NCBI GenBank assembly: GCA_021323755.1
Contig: JAJPKJ010000065.1
Coordinates: 186,001 to 250,000, forward strand
From: Chitinophagales bacterium
Lineage (GTDB): Bacteria; Bacteroidota; Bacteroidia; Chitinophagales; Chitinophagaceae
Reading direction: 5' to 3'
DNA: 64,000 nt
Position 1 is the first letter of the stretch. The number at the start of each line of letters is the position of its first letter. The notes below the pieces were generated by a model. That model made no database searches and was not told the origin of the DNA. It saw only the letters and a list, made by a program, of their open reading frames with translations. Shown here piece after piece: positions 18,160-27,126 of this stretch. The position numbers and the translations under genes were made by a program.

Positions 18160-20436
18160 ATGAAAAAAATCTCCTTTATCATCATTGCGTCTGTAATGGT
18201 GACCTTGCAATTATATGCACAGGATGCAAAGATGAATGCTTTCGTTTCTGAACTCATGGGTAAAATGACCATTGACGAAAAAATTGGTCAATTGAATCTG
18301 GTAACGCCAGGTGGCGCAGTAACGGGCTCTGTGGTAAGCAGCGATGTTGATAATAAGATCCGCAACGGACAAGTAGGTGGGCTGTTTGGGATCACCGGTC
18401 CGGATAAAGTGCACAAGGCTCAGGAGATCGCGGTCAATAATTCAAGATTAAAAATTCCTCTTCTTTTTGGACTGGATGTGATTCATGGTCACCGTACTAT
18501 TTTTCCAATCCCGCTTGGTTTATCCTGTAGTTGGGATACTGCCTTGATCGAACGCAGCGCTCGCATTGCGGCAACGGAAGCAAGTGCCGATGGTTTGGAC
18601 TGGGGATTCTCCCCGATGGTTGATATTGCGCGTGATCCGCGCTGGGGGCGAATTGCAGAAGGCGCCGGCGAGGACCCTTTTCTTGGTTCACAGATCGCAA
18701 GGGCAATGGTAAAGGGTTACCAGGGCGCCAATAATGACCTGACAAAAACAGATGTTATAATGGCTTGTGTAAAGCATTTTGCACTCTATGGTGCTGAGGA
18801 TGCCGGGCGCGATTACAATACGACAGACATGAGCCGGATCAAAATGTATCAATATTATTTGCCTCCCTATAAAGCCGCGGTTGATGCGGGTGTTGGAACG
18901 GTGATGAGTTCTTTCAACGAAATAGACGGAATTCCGGCTACAGGTAATAAATGGCTGATGACTGATCTGTTAAGAAAACAATGGGGCTTTAAAGGTTTGG
19001 TGGTAACCGATTATACGGCTGTAAATGAAATGAGCGCGCATGGCGAAGGCGATCTGCAAACCGTTTCTGCATTGGCGTTGAACGCAGGCATTGATATGGA
19101 TATGGTTGGTGAAGGATTTCTTACCACTTTAAAAAAATCTTTGCAGGAAGGGAAAGTTACGGAACAGGGAATCAATGATGCATGCAGAAGAGTTCTTGAA
19201 GCAAAATATAAATTAGGATTGTTTGATAATCCATATCGTCGTATGGACATGGTAAGAGCGAATAAAGAAATCTTGTCTGCGGAACATCGCAAAGCTGCAA
19301 GAGAAACGGCAGCGCATTCTTTTGTGCTGTTGAAAAATGACAATCAATTATTGCCATTAAAAAAGTCAGGAACGATTGCAGTGATCGGTCCGCTCGCGGA
19401 CAGTAAGAGAAATATGCTGGGAACATGGAGCGTTAGCGGTGATCCGGCAAAAAGCATTTCGGTTTTGGAAGGGATTAAAAATGGGGCAGGAGCCGCAAAT
19501 ATTGTTTATGCCAAAGGCGCAAATCTGAGCGACGACAGGGAATTTGCAAAACACGTAAATGTCTTTGGAACAGAAATAGACTTCGACAATCGTTCGGCAG
19601 ATGAAATGCTCACTGAGGCAACAACCATCGCTTCAAAAGCAGATGTTGTTGTAGCGGTGTTGGGGGAAGCGGCAGACATGACCGGAGAATCATCCAGCAT
19701 GAGCAATATCGGTTTGCAGGAGAGCCAGCTGAATTTACTCAAGGCATTAATAAAAACAGGTAAGCCCGTTGTTATTGTATTATTCAACGGAAGACCCATG
19801 ACCCTGACATGGGAAAATGATCATGCCCCTGCAATACTCGATGTGTGGTTTGGCGGAACCGAAGCTGGCAATGCCATTGCTGATGTGTTGTTTGGAAATT
19901 ATGATCCTTCCGGAAAATTGACCACCAGTTTTCCGCGCAATGTTGGTCAAATCCCGATCTATTACAATCATAAAAATACAGGACGACCCCTTGACGGAAA
20001 TGAATTTCAAAAATTCAGGTCAGATTATCTTGATGTAAGCAATGACCCGCTTTATCCTTTTGGTTATGGATTAAGTTATACCCGGTTCTCTTATAGCGAT
20101 ATTTCTTTGAGCAAAAAAGAAATTTCTCCCAATGACAAATTACAGGTGAGACTAACGGTGACCAATACCGGAAATTTTGATGGCGAAGAAACGGTCCAAT
20201 TATATATTCGTGATATGGTGGCAACGATCACTCAACCGGTGAAAGAATTAAAAGCATTTCAAAAAGTTTGGCTAAAAAAGGGTGAAAGCAAGGAGGTGAG
20301 TTTTACTTTATCCATTGATGATTTAAAATTTTATAATAGTGATCTGAATTTGATTTACGAACCCGGGGATTTCAAAGTGTTTGTTGGCGGCAATTCAAGG
20401 GATGTGAAAGAAGCAGGATTTACTTTAACAAAATAG
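18160..20436 (+). CDS. bglX: Glycoside hydrolase family 3 beta-glucosidase (BglX-like)
   Basis: A 758-residue periplasmic GH3 enzyme with signal peptide (cleavage after LQLYAQ). The N-terminal barrel carries KHFALYGA and the nucleophile Asp284 in LVVTDYTAVNEM. The alpha/beta sandwich carries the likely acid/base Glu510 in MTGESSSMSN. A C-terminal Fn3-like domain (VQLYIRD onward) completes the usual BglX architecture. It hydrolyses non-reducing beta-linked glucose. With two GH144-type genes in the same locus, it is a good candidate for cleaving sophorose-type (beta-1,2) oligosaccharides, as GH3 enzymes do in a Bacteroides beta-1,2-glucan locus. It is the last gene of the locus. Confidence 0.93.
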   Translation: MKKISFIIIASVMVTLQLYAQDAKMNAFVSELMGKMTIDEKIGQLNLVTPGGAVTGSVVSSDVDNKIRNGQVGGLFGITGPDKVHKAQEIAVNNSRLKIPLLFGLDVIHGHRTIFPIPLGLSCSWDTALIERSARIAATEASADGLDWGFSPMVDIARDPRWGRIAEGAGEDPFLGSQIARAMVKGYQGANNDLTKTDVIMACVKHFALYGAEDAGRDYNTTDMSRIKMYQYYLPPYKAAVDAGVGTVMSSFNEIDGIPATGNKWLMTDLLRKQWGFKGLVVTDYTAVNEMSAHGEGDLQTVSALALNAGIDMDMVGEGFLTTLKKSLQEGKVTEQGINDACRRVLEAKYKLGLFDNPYRRMDMVRANKEILSAEHRKAARETAAHSFVLLKNDNQLLPLKKSGTIAVIGPLADSKRNMLGTWSVSGDPAKSISVLEGIKNGAGAANIVYAKGANLSDDREFAKHVNVFGTEIDFDNRSADEMLTEATTIASKADVVVAVLGEAADMTGESSSMSNIGLQESQLNLLKALIKTGKPVVIVLFNGRPMTLTWENDHAPAILDVWFGGTEAGNAIADVLFGNYDPSGKLTTSFPRNVGQIPIYYNHKNTGRPLDGNEFQKFRSDYLDVSNDPLYPFGYGLSYTRFSYSDISLSKKEISPNDKLQVRLTVTNTGNFDGEETVQLYIRDMVATITQPVKELKAFQKVWLKKGESKEVSFTLSIDDLKFYNSDLNLIYEPGDFKVFVGGNSRDVKEAGFTLTK

Positions 20437-20443
20437 AATGTAA

Positions 20444-20496
20444 GCGGTGAGCCCTGAGCCCGGGTGTGCTTGCCCAAAGCTCGCCGCTCCGGGCTC
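20444..20496. repeat. GC-rich nested inverted repeats between GH3 and HAD genes
   Basis: GCGGTGAGC (20444-20452) pairs with GCTCGCCGC (20479-20487), and GAGCCC/GGGCTC pairs further out (to 20496). The segment is far richer in G+C than its surroundings and is followed by a pyrimidine-rich tract without a clean T-run. It may act as a terminator or mRNA 3'-end stabiliser for the polysaccharide operon. Confidence 0.5.
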
Positions 20497-20517
20497 CCCC
20501 TTTCTTATCTTTATTAA

Positions 20518-21132
20518 ATGCAGAAAATTAAAAATATCATTTTTGACCTGGGAGGCGTGATCCTCAACATTGACAATAAACTTACCGAACATGCTTTTAT
20601 AAAATTGGGCGTAAAAAATTTTCATGAAATTTTCGGGCATGGACATGCCGCTTCCTTTGTAAGAGATTATGAAATTGGAAAGATCAGCGATGAAAGATTC
20701 ATTGAAGAGTTAAAAAATATTTCCGGATTATTGGTGAGCGATGAAGAGATTCTTGCAGCGTGGAATATCATGCTGCTCGATTTTCCGCCCGAAAGAATTC
20801 AATTATTAAATGATCTTAAAAAACGGTATCGTCTTTTTTTATTCAGCAATACAAATGCTTTGCATGTTGTAGAACTAAAAAAAAGATACCGGCAAACCTT
20901 CAATAATAATGAGCTCGACGATCATTTTGAAAAGGCTTATTATTCTCAAATCCTGGGAATGCGAAAGCCGGATGTCGAATCCTTCGAATTCATCATTAAA
21001 GAAAATAATCTAATTCCCGCAGAAACTTTATTTGTCGATGATGCCTTGATAAATATTGAGGGGGCCAATGCAGCGGGCTTGAGGGGATATTTTTTAGAAC
21101 CGGGAAAAACCATGCTGGATATTGAATTCTGA
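20518..21132 (+). CDS. HAD-superfamily phosphatase (subfamily IA)
   Basis: A 204-residue cytoplasmic HAD-like hydrolase. Motif I is IFDLGGVILN (nucleophile Asp10; the second Asp is replaced by Gly, as in many YihX-like members), motif II is LFLFSNTN, motif III is the Lys in GMRKPD and motif IV is FVDDALINIEGA. It resembles the YihX/alpha-D-glucose-1-phosphate phosphatase group. The substrate is not certain. It is separated from the GH3 gene by the GC-rich hairpin, so it is probably expressed independently. Confidence 0.88.
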   Translation: MQKIKNIIFDLGGVILNIDNKLTEHAFIKLGVKNFHEIFGHGHAASFVRDYEIGKISDERFIEELKNISGLLVSDEEILAAWNIMLLDFPPERIQLLNDLKKRYRLFLFSNTNALHVVELKKRYRQTFNNNELDDHFEKAYYSQILGMRKPDVESFEFIIKENNLIPAETLFVDDALINIEGANAAGLRGYFLEPGKTMLDIEF

Positions 21133-21140
21133 TTGATCCA

Positions 21141-21383
21141 TCACTTTTCTTTTACTTCTTCAAAATCGATATACTCGCCAAGAGTTTCACCGTTTTCCTT
21201 TTTTGACTCGGGCTTCGGCGTTTGTTGCTCCTGATAATCATTAGCCTGTTGCTGCATATTATCACGCATGTTTTTGAATTGATTTTTAACATGTGTGGTG
21301 GTTTTATATACGGGCACAACCAATTCAAAAACCAGTTTATAAAGAACGTAGAATGCAATGGCTATTAAAAATATTTCTCCCAT
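21141..21383 (-). CDS. DUF4834-family small membrane protein
   Basis: An 80-residue protein with one N-terminal hydrophobic helix (IFLIAIAFYVLYKLVFELVVP) followed by a charged Gln/Lys-rich tail ending in GEYIDFEEVKEK. The layout and the tail match the DUF4834 family of Bacteroidota, whose function is unknown. It is the last of three small genes on this strand (holin-like, coiled-coil, DUF4834) and converges with the HAD gene with 8 bases between stops. Confidence 0.75.
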   Translation of the reverse strand: MGEIFLIAIAFYVLYKLVFELVVPVYKTTTHVKNQFKNMRDNMQQQANDYQEQQTPKPESKKENGETLGEYIDFEEVKEK

Positions 21384-21446
21384 ACTTTAACGAATGTACA
21401 ATTAAACAAATGTGCTTAATAAATGTTCATGTAAAATAACAAAGCG

Positions 21447-21758
21447 TTAGTCTTTTTTGGGAGCGATCTTGTCAATGATGATATCCACGCCCCCCGTGGC
21501 TTTATCAATCAAAACCTCAGCAAGTCTTCCCAAGGTTTTTTGAAGCCGTTCATTTTGCAAAAGAAAACTAAAGACCGTCCCGGAAACGGTTTCTTTCTTT
21601 ATGATCCCTGATAATAAAGTATTTATCATCAACGAGGAAGAATGTTCCTGCAGGTAAGAAAAATTATCATCGATCTTTTTTTCTAAATTTCTTGCTTCTC
21701 CGCGTAAGCGGATGATCTCTTTATCGAGCGACCGCAAATCGTGAATTTTTTTAGCCAT
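21447..21758 (-). CDS. Hypothetical protein, coiled-coil N-terminus
   Basis: A 103-residue protein without a recognised domain. The first 35 residues (LRSLDKEIIRLRGEARNLEKKI) form a heptad-like amphipathic helix. A mildly hydrophobic middle and the C-terminus GGVDIIIDKIAPKKD follow. It lies 43 bases after the holin-like gene and 63 bases before the DUF4834 gene on the same strand, so the three probably form an envelope-stress-type operon. That grouping is inference. Confidence 0.65.
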   Translation of the reverse strand: MAKKIHDLRSLDKEIIRLRGEARNLEKKIDDNFSYLQEHSSSLMINTLLSGIIKKETVSGTVFSFLLQNERLQKTLGRLAEVLIDKATGGVDIIIDKIAPKKD

Positions 21759-21801
21759 AACGTGATTTTATTGGGCAAAGAATTAGGCGTTCCTGATCTT
21801 A

Positions 21802-22179
21802 TTAATCATCAATCTCATTTTCAATAGTTTCTTCCATTGAATTGCTGATGATCGCCTGAACGATCGGGTTTACAAAAAGTTTCTTTCTAAAAATCGCAAA
21901 AACAATAAAAACGACGATCATCAGCAGCGCCGTCAATCCAAAACCTTTTACATAGCTATCCATTAATGAGGAAAGCCAATAACCGAGGGTCATACCCAAA
22001 AAAAGGGTAATTAAAAAAAGAAGGAACAACGAAACGATGATCCAGACCAGGTAGCCGGCCGATTTTGATGAAATCTTAATTGCCTGCAGCCTGAATATTT
22101 CCAAACGCGTTTCAATGTATTCTTTAAGCACCGATTTATTTTCCTGAAAAAAAGAACCCAGGTTTTCGGATTGACTCAT
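21802..22179 (-). CDS. Phage-holin-3 family (PF07332-like) membrane protein
   Basis: A 125-residue protein with an amphipathic N-terminus (LKEYIETRLEIFRLQAIKISS), two membrane spans (about 43-66 and 76-98) and a basic loop after them (FRKKLFVNP). This is the YqjE/holin_3_6 layout, found chromosomally outside phages and next to YqjD-like proteins. No phage genes surround it. It diverges from rimP, with the rimP promoter between them. Confidence 0.75.
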   Translation of the reverse strand: MSQSENLGSFFQENKSVLKEYIETRLEIFRLQAIKISSKSAGYLVWIIVSLFLLFLITLFLGMTLGYWLSSLMDSYVKGFGLTALLMIVVFIVFAIFRKKLFVNPIVQAIISNSMEETIENEIDD

Positions 22180-22256
22180 AATATTGCGTTTATTTTGAAT
22201 TGATTTCTTTACTAAATATACTTATCAAAAATTTCGCCGAAACATATTTTAATCAT

Positions 22257-22288
22257 TTTGTTGCTATATATTATTTACCTTACCTTTG
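22257..22288 (+). promoter_or_regulatory. Bacteroidota-type promoter for rimP-nusA-infB
   Basis: TTTG at 22257-22260 and TACCTTTG at 22281-22288 match the -33/-7 consensus (TTTG, TAnnTTTG) with a 20-base spacer. Transcription should start near 22294, giving a leader of about 50 bases that contains the hairpin described next. Confidence 0.65.
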
Positions 22289-22307
22289 CGTAGGTAAAAG
22301 AAACAAC

Positions 22308-22333
22308 AGAAGGGAACGAAATCGTTCCCTTCT
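22308..22333 (+). promoter_or_regulatory. Leader hairpin immediately upstream of the rimP start codon
   Basis: AGAAGGGAACG (22308-22318) and CGTTCCCTTCT (22323-22333) form an 11-bp perfect stem with an AAAT loop, followed by TCATTTTTC. It ends ten bases before the ATG, so the fold could block ribosome entry or, with the U-rich tail, attenuate transcription. Autoregulation of the rimP-nusA-infB operon is a reasonable but untested role. Confidence 0.65.
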
Positions 22334-22343
22334 TCATTTTTCT

Positions 22344-22814
22344 ATGGTTAATGAAACACAAACCCGGGCAATAGAAGCAATGATCAATAGTGTGCTTGCC
22401 GCAGAGCCTGATTATTTTTTGGTAGAAATAAAAGTAAAGCCCCTCAATAATATCAAATTGTTTTTGGATGGTGATAAGGGGATATCTATTGAAAAATGCG
22501 TTCAGTTTAACAGGGCTTTGTACAAAAAGATAGAGGGATCCGGTCTGTTTCCATCTGATGATTTCTCTTTGGAGGTTTCATCACCCGGTCTGGATGAGCC
22601 GTTAAAATCATTTCGCCAATACCAAAAAAACATCGGGCGGCAGGTTGAATTGATTTTAAATGACGGAATTAAAAAAGAAGGCAAGCTATTATCGGTGACC
22701 GAAGATGGAATTATCATTGAAGAAATCAAAGGAAAGAATAAGCATAAGGAGATCGTCAACCACAGTTTTTTATTTAACGACATAAAAACAACAAAAATTC
22801 AAATAGTTTTTTAA
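22344..22814 (+). CDS. rimP: Ribosome maturation factor RimP
   Basis: A 156-residue protein needed for 30S subunit maturation. The N-terminal domain carries DYFLVEIKVKPLNNIKLFLDGDKGISIEKC, then FSLEVSSPGLDEPLKSFRQY (the SPGLD box is diagnostic), and a C-terminal SH3-like domain with GRQVELILNDGIKKEGKLL. The frame is open far upstream, but ATG 22344 gives the family length and lies after the leader hairpin. It heads the conserved rimP-nusA-infB order. Confidence 0.95.
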   Translation: MVNETQTRAIEAMINSVLAAEPDYFLVEIKVKPLNNIKLFLDGDKGISIEKCVQFNRALYKKIEGSGLFPSDDFSLEVSSPGLDEPLKSFRQYQKNIGRQVELILNDGIKKEGKLLSVTEDGIIIEEIKGKNKHKEIVNHSFLFNDIKTTKIQIVF

Positions 22815-22833
22815 AGATTCAAAAATTACAGTT

Positions 22834-24081
22834 ATGCCCAGTATTAACCTGATAGAAGCTTTTCAGGATTTTAAAGAAGCCGAAAACATAGACAGACCTA
22901 CAATGATGAAAGTGGTAGAAGATGTTTTTAAGACACTGTTGCGTAAGAAATATGGCAGTGATGAAAATTTTGATGTGATCGTAAACGCAGAAAAAGGCGA
23001 CCTTGAAATAGTACGTCACCGTATGATCGTGGATGACGGACAAGTGATGGATCCTTTGGCAGAAGTGGCTTACAGCGATGCAGTAAAAATTGAACCTGAT
23101 TATGAAGTAGGTGAAGAATTATATGAAGAAGTTGAAATTCTCGATTTCGGTCGTCGCGCAATTTTGGCAGCAAAACAAACATTGGCAAGTCGCATCGGCG
23201 ATTTGAAAAAAAACGTGCTGGTAAAAAAATATAGTGAGCGCATTGGTGAGATCATCAATGCAGAAGTTTACCAGGTCTGGAAAAAAGAAATTTTATTGCT
23301 GGACGAAGAGGGCAGCGAATTGATATTGCCAAAGTCTGAACAAATTCCACAGGATTATTTCAAAAAGGGAGAATCCATCCGTTCCGTGGTGAAAAAAGTT
23401 GACCTGAAAAATAATTCGCCGGTAATCATCTTATCGCGCACCAGTCCTTCATTTCTTGCCAAATTGCTGGAAATAGAAGTACCGGAAATTTTTGACGGCT
23501 TGATCGTCATCAAAAAAATTGTTCGTGAACCCGGTGAAAGGGCAAAAGTGGCTGTTGAATCCTACGATGACAGAATTGATCCCGTCGGGGCATGCGTGGG
23601 GATGAAGGGAAGCCGTATTCACGGTATCGTTCGTGAATTAAAAAATGAAAATATAGATGTGATCAATTGGACCTCGAACATTCAACTTTTGATTCAGCGT
23701 TCACTTACTCCGGCTAAAATTACCAGCATGGAGATAGACAGCGAAAAGCTACATGCTAATGTCTATTTAAAACCCGACCAGGTTTCATTAGCCATTGGCC
23801 GTAAAGGAGTAAATATTAAATTGGCTCAGGAATTGACCGGGCATACCATTGATGTGTTCCGCGATAATGAAGGAGAAGTCGAAGAATTTGATATTGACCT
23901 CGATGAATTCAGCGATGAAATTGAAACATGGATCATTGATGAGTTGAAAAGAATCGGTTGCGATACTGCGCGCAGCGTGCTCAATCTCACAGCCGATGAA
24001 TTGGAAAGAAGAACCGATCTGGAAAGAGAAACTATTGATGAAGTAAGACGGGTATTAAAAGAAGAATTCGATAAAGAATAA
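22834..24081 (+). CDS. nusA: Transcription termination/antitermination protein NusA
   Basis: A 415-residue RNA polymerase-binding factor. An N-terminal domain (about 1-125) is followed by an S1 domain (about 135-200), KH1 and KH2 (REPGERAKVAVESYD, DPVGACVGMKGSRI, SLAIGRKGVNIKLA) and a short C-terminal helix-hairpin-helix-like repeat (IETWIIDELKRIGCDTARSVL). Length matches Bacteroidota NusA, which lack the second acidic repeat of E. coli. It lies 19 bases after rimP and is co-transcribed with it. Confidence 0.97.
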   Translation: MPSINLIEAFQDFKEAENIDRPTMMKVVEDVFKTLLRKKYGSDENFDVIVNAEKGDLEIVRHRMIVDDGQVMDPLAEVAYSDAVKIEPDYEVGEELYEEVEILDFGRRAILAAKQTLASRIGDLKKNVLVKKYSERIGEIINAEVYQVWKKEILLLDEEGSELILPKSEQIPQDYFKKGESIRSVVKKVDLKNNSPVIILSRTSPSFLAKLLEIEVPEIFDGLIVIKKIVREPGERAKVAVESYDDRIDPVGACVGMKGSRIHGIVRELKNENIDVINWTSNIQLLIQRSLTPAKITSMEIDSEKLHANVYLKPDQVSLAIGRKGVNIKLAQELTGHTIDVFRDNEGEVEEFDIDLDEFSDEIETWIIDELKRIGCDTARSVLNLTADELERRTDLERETIDEVRRVLKEEFDKE

Positions 24082-24164
24082 AAATAAAATCAGACAATTC
24101 GAAAATTGCTCAATGACTCAATTGCCGAATTGAGGCATTTTCAAATTGGGTATTAAAAATAATT

Positions 24165-26981
24165 ATGGCAGAGACAACAACAATGCGATTAATGGCTGCG
24201 GCCAAAGAATTCAACATCGGTAAAGACACACTCGTTGATTTTTTGGTTGGCAAAGGATTTAATAAAGATGATCTGAAACCAACGTCAAGGTTAACGGAAG
24301 AAATGTACTTTGCTCTCCAACAGGAATTCCAGGGAGACAAGGTGGCGAAAATAAAAAGTAACCAGATTGATCTGCCAAAAGGAAGCACTGAAGTAAAAAA
24401 GAAAAAAGAAGAAGAAACAATCCTATTTAAAAAAGATACAAAAAAGATAATAAAAGAAGAGCCGCCAAAGACTCCGGAACCGCCAAAACCAGTTGTCGTA
24501 GCGGAGCCAAAGAAGGAAGAACCGGTGGTCATGAAAATGGAAACGCCCGAAATTGAGGGACCGAAAATCATCGACAAAATAAATTTAGAAGAGATAGATT
24601 CTTCGACTCGTCCTAAGAAGACAGCCAAAAAGAAAACAGAAGAAAAACCCAAACCGGAGGTTGAAGAAAAACCGGAACCTGTTCAAAGCGTTGAAGAGCC
24701 CTCTGCTGTGGCAGAAAAAGAAGTGATCGCAGAAGGAGAAACAGCTCAGGAGGAAGAAAAATTAGTTGAAAATATAAAGGCAGAAAAAATTGAAGGCCCC
24801 AAGATTTTAGGAAAGATCGACTTGCCTGTTGATAGCGACACTCGTCCTAAACCTTCGGATGAAAAGAGAAAACGCAAGAGGATCCCGATTGAAAGGAAAG
24901 ATACCGGAAGGCAGCCACAGCAGCAGCCGCGCGACAATTTTCAGCGCGATAAAAAACCGGGAGATAATCGTTTTCCAAGAAGGGATGACCAACAACGCGG
25001 GGGCGGCGGCGATAACCGAAACAGACGCCCGGAAGTAAAGCGCGTTCATGAAGCAAAAGAAATCGATCAAAAAGAAATCCAGGAAAAAATAAGGCAGACG
25101 CAGGCTAAACTTGCGGGAGCAGCGGGTCGCGGAAAAAGCCTTAAAGCAAAATATCGTCGTGCCCGTCGTGAAGAGATGTCCGAACAAGCGGGCGCCGAAG
25201 AAACGACAAGCACGAAATTACAGGTTACCGAATTTATTAGCGTTAGTGAATTGGCTAACCTGATGGACGTAAATTATGCAGATGTTATCAGTAAATGTAT
25301 GAGCCTGGGGATGATGGTTTCCATCAATCAACGGCTCGAAGCAGACCTTATTGAGCTGGTTGCCGGCGAATTTGGATATACTGTTGAGTTTATCGGAATT
25401 GATGACGCTGCAGAAATGGAAGATGAAGAAGTTGATGACGATCCGGATGATCTTGTACCGCGTTCACCGATTGTGACCATCATGGGTCATGTGGATCACG
25501 GGAAAACTTCATTACTCGATTATATTCGCAGCGCTAATGTTGTTGCGGGTGAAGCGGGTGGTATCACTCAACATATCGGGGCCTATGAAGTGACGCTACC
25601 TAATGATAAAAAAATTGCTTTTCTTGATACCCCGGGTCACGAAGCCTTTACGGCTATGCGTGCCCGTGGTGCCCAGGTTACCGATATTGCGGTAATTGTG
25701 ATTGCTGCTGATGATGCGGTGATGCCTCAAACAAGAGAAGCCATCAGCCACGCACAGGCGGCAGGCGTGCCCATGATTTTTGCTATCAATAAGATCGACA
25801 AAGATGGCGCAAACCCACAAAAAATATATGAGCAGTTAGCCTCAATGAATTTATTGGTAGAAAGCTGGGGTGGCAAATATCAGTCGCAGGAAATTTCTGC
25901 AAAAAAAGGATTGAATGTTGATCAGTTGCTGGAGAAGATCTTATTGGAGGCGGAAATTCTCGACCTAAAAGCCAATCCCAATAAAGAAGCTACCGGAACG
26001 ATCATTGAAGCCACGCTCGATAAAGGAAGAGGTTATGTTGCCACAGTACTGGTCCAAAACGGAACATTGGAAAACGGTGACATCGTCGTTTCCGGCCAAC
26101 ATTTCGGAAGAGTGAAAGCGATGTTCAACGAGCGTAATAAAAAAGTTGAAAATGCCCCTCCGTCAACGCCGGTTTTATTCTTAGGATTGAATGGCGCTCC
26201 GCAAGCTGGTGAAAAATTCAAGGTATATGAAGATGAGAGCGAAGCAAAAGAAGTTGCCAATAAACGCTCACAAATTTTGCGCGAACAAGGGATCAGAACC
26301 AAGAAACATATTACACTGGATGAAATTGGTCGTCGCCTGGCATTGGGTAATTTCAAAGAACTGAATCTGATCATTAAAGGTGATGTTGATGGTTCCGTGG
26401 AAGCATTGAGTGATTCATTACAAAAACTCTCTACTGAGGAGATCGCTATACGCGTTGTTCACCAGGCTGTCGGTGCGATAACAGAAAGTGATGTGTTGCT
26501 CGCAACCGCATCGGATGCGGTGATCGTAGGTTTTAATGTTCGTCCTTCTGTGCAGGCATCAAGACTTGCAGAGAACGAAGGCGTGGAAATCAAACTCTAT
26601 TCGATCATTTATAACGCCATTGAAGAAATCAAGAGTGCAATGGAAGGAATGCTGGAACCCAAGATCCAGGAAAAGATCATTGCCAATGTGGAAGTGCGCA
26701 ATGTGTTTAAATTCGATAAGGCCACAGTTGCGGGTTGCTTTGTGTTGGATGGAAAAATAAATCGCAATGCAAAAGTTCGTTTGATTCGCGATGGCATTGT
26801 AATTTATCCAACGGGCGAAGGCGCATCTGCAGAATTGGCTTCATTAAAGAGATTTAAAGACGATGCAAAAGAAGTTGTGTCGGGAATGGAGTGCGGATTG
26901 ACAATCAAAAATTATAATGACGTTAAGGTCGGGGATATCGTTGAGGCATATGAAGAAGAAGAGGTTAAACGTACTTTATGA
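24165..26981 (+). CDS. infB: Translation initiation factor IF-2
   Basis: A 938-residue GTPase that brings initiator tRNA to the 30S subunit. An IF2_N domain ([21 protein letters not shown]) is followed by a long Lys/Glu/Pro-rich linker containing two copies of an EGPKI-(I/L)-x-KI(N/D)L-type motif, a second IF2_N region, and the GTPase with GHVDHGKTS (from about residue 441), DTPGHEAF and NKID. Domains II-IV follow to the C-terminus. The linker is unusually charged and includes an Arg/Gln/Gly-rich stretch around 240-290. Start ATG 24165 gives an intact N-domain. Confidence 0.97.
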   Translation: MAETTTMRLMAAAKEFNIGKDTLVDFLVGKGFNKDDLKPTSRLTEEMYFALQQEFQGDKVAKIKSNQIDLPKGSTEVKKKKEEETILFKKDTKKIIKEEPPKTPEPPKPVVVAEPKKEEPVVMKMETPEIEGPKIIDKINLEEIDSSTRPKKTAKKKTEEKPKPEVEEKPEPVQSVEEPSAVAEKEVIAEGETAQEEEKLVENIKAEKIEGPKILGKIDLPVDSDTRPKPSDEKRKRKRIPIERKDTGRQPQQQPRDNFQRDKKPGDNRFPRRDDQQRGGGGDNRNRRPEVKRVHEAKEIDQKEIQEKIRQTQAKLAGAAGRGKSLKAKYRRARREEMSEQAGAEETTSTKLQVTEFISVSELANLMDVNYADVISKCMSLGMMVSINQRLEADLIELVAGEFGYTVEFIGIDDAAEMEDEEVDDDPDDLVPRSPIVTIMGHVDHGKTSLLDYIRSANVVAGEAGGITQHIGAYEVTLPNDKKIAFLDTPGHEAFTAMRARGAQVTDIAVIVIAADDAVMPQTREAISHAQAAGVPMIFAINKIDKDGANPQKIYEQLASMNLLVESWGGKYQSQEISAKKGLNVDQLLEKILLEAEILDLKANPNKEATGTIIEATLDKGRGYVATVLVQNGTLENGDIVVSGQHFGRVKAMFNERNKKVENAPPSTPVLFLGLNGAPQAGEKFKVYEDESEAKEVANKRSQILREQGIRTKKHITLDEIGRRLALGNFKELNLIIKGDVDGSVEALSDSLQKLSTEEIAIRVVHQAVGAITESDVLLATASDAVIVGFNVRPSVQASRLAENEGVEIKLYSIIYNAIEEIKSAMEGMLEPKIQEKIIANVEVRNVFKFDKATVAGCFVLDGKINRNAKVRLIRDGIVIYPTGEGASAELASLKRFKDDAKEVVSGMECGLTIKNYNDVKVGDIVEAYEEEEVKRTL

Positions 26982-27126
26982 TAATGAGCAGGAGATGAAA
27001 TGAAAATCTTGCCATCCTGCTTCCCATAAGATAGCGCCTACTGTATTTAAGCTTTTGTTAAAACCGCGTCACAACAGCATTATAAAAGAATATGAAATTA
27101 TTTTTGATGTCGGCATGATCATGTTT

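Noticed and set aside
21802-22179. Prophage indicated by a holin-family gene
   Set aside because: This family is common on bacterial chromosomes outside phages, and no capsid, tail, integrase or lysis genes are near.
22200-22343. 48-codon extension of rimP
   Set aside because: It covers the promoter and leader hairpin; the ATG at 22344 gives the normal RimP length.
24110-24652. 180-codon minus-strand frame opposite infB
   Set aside because: Mirror of the Lys/Glu-rich IF-2 linker, which gives long Phe/Ser-rich antisense frames. Not a gene.
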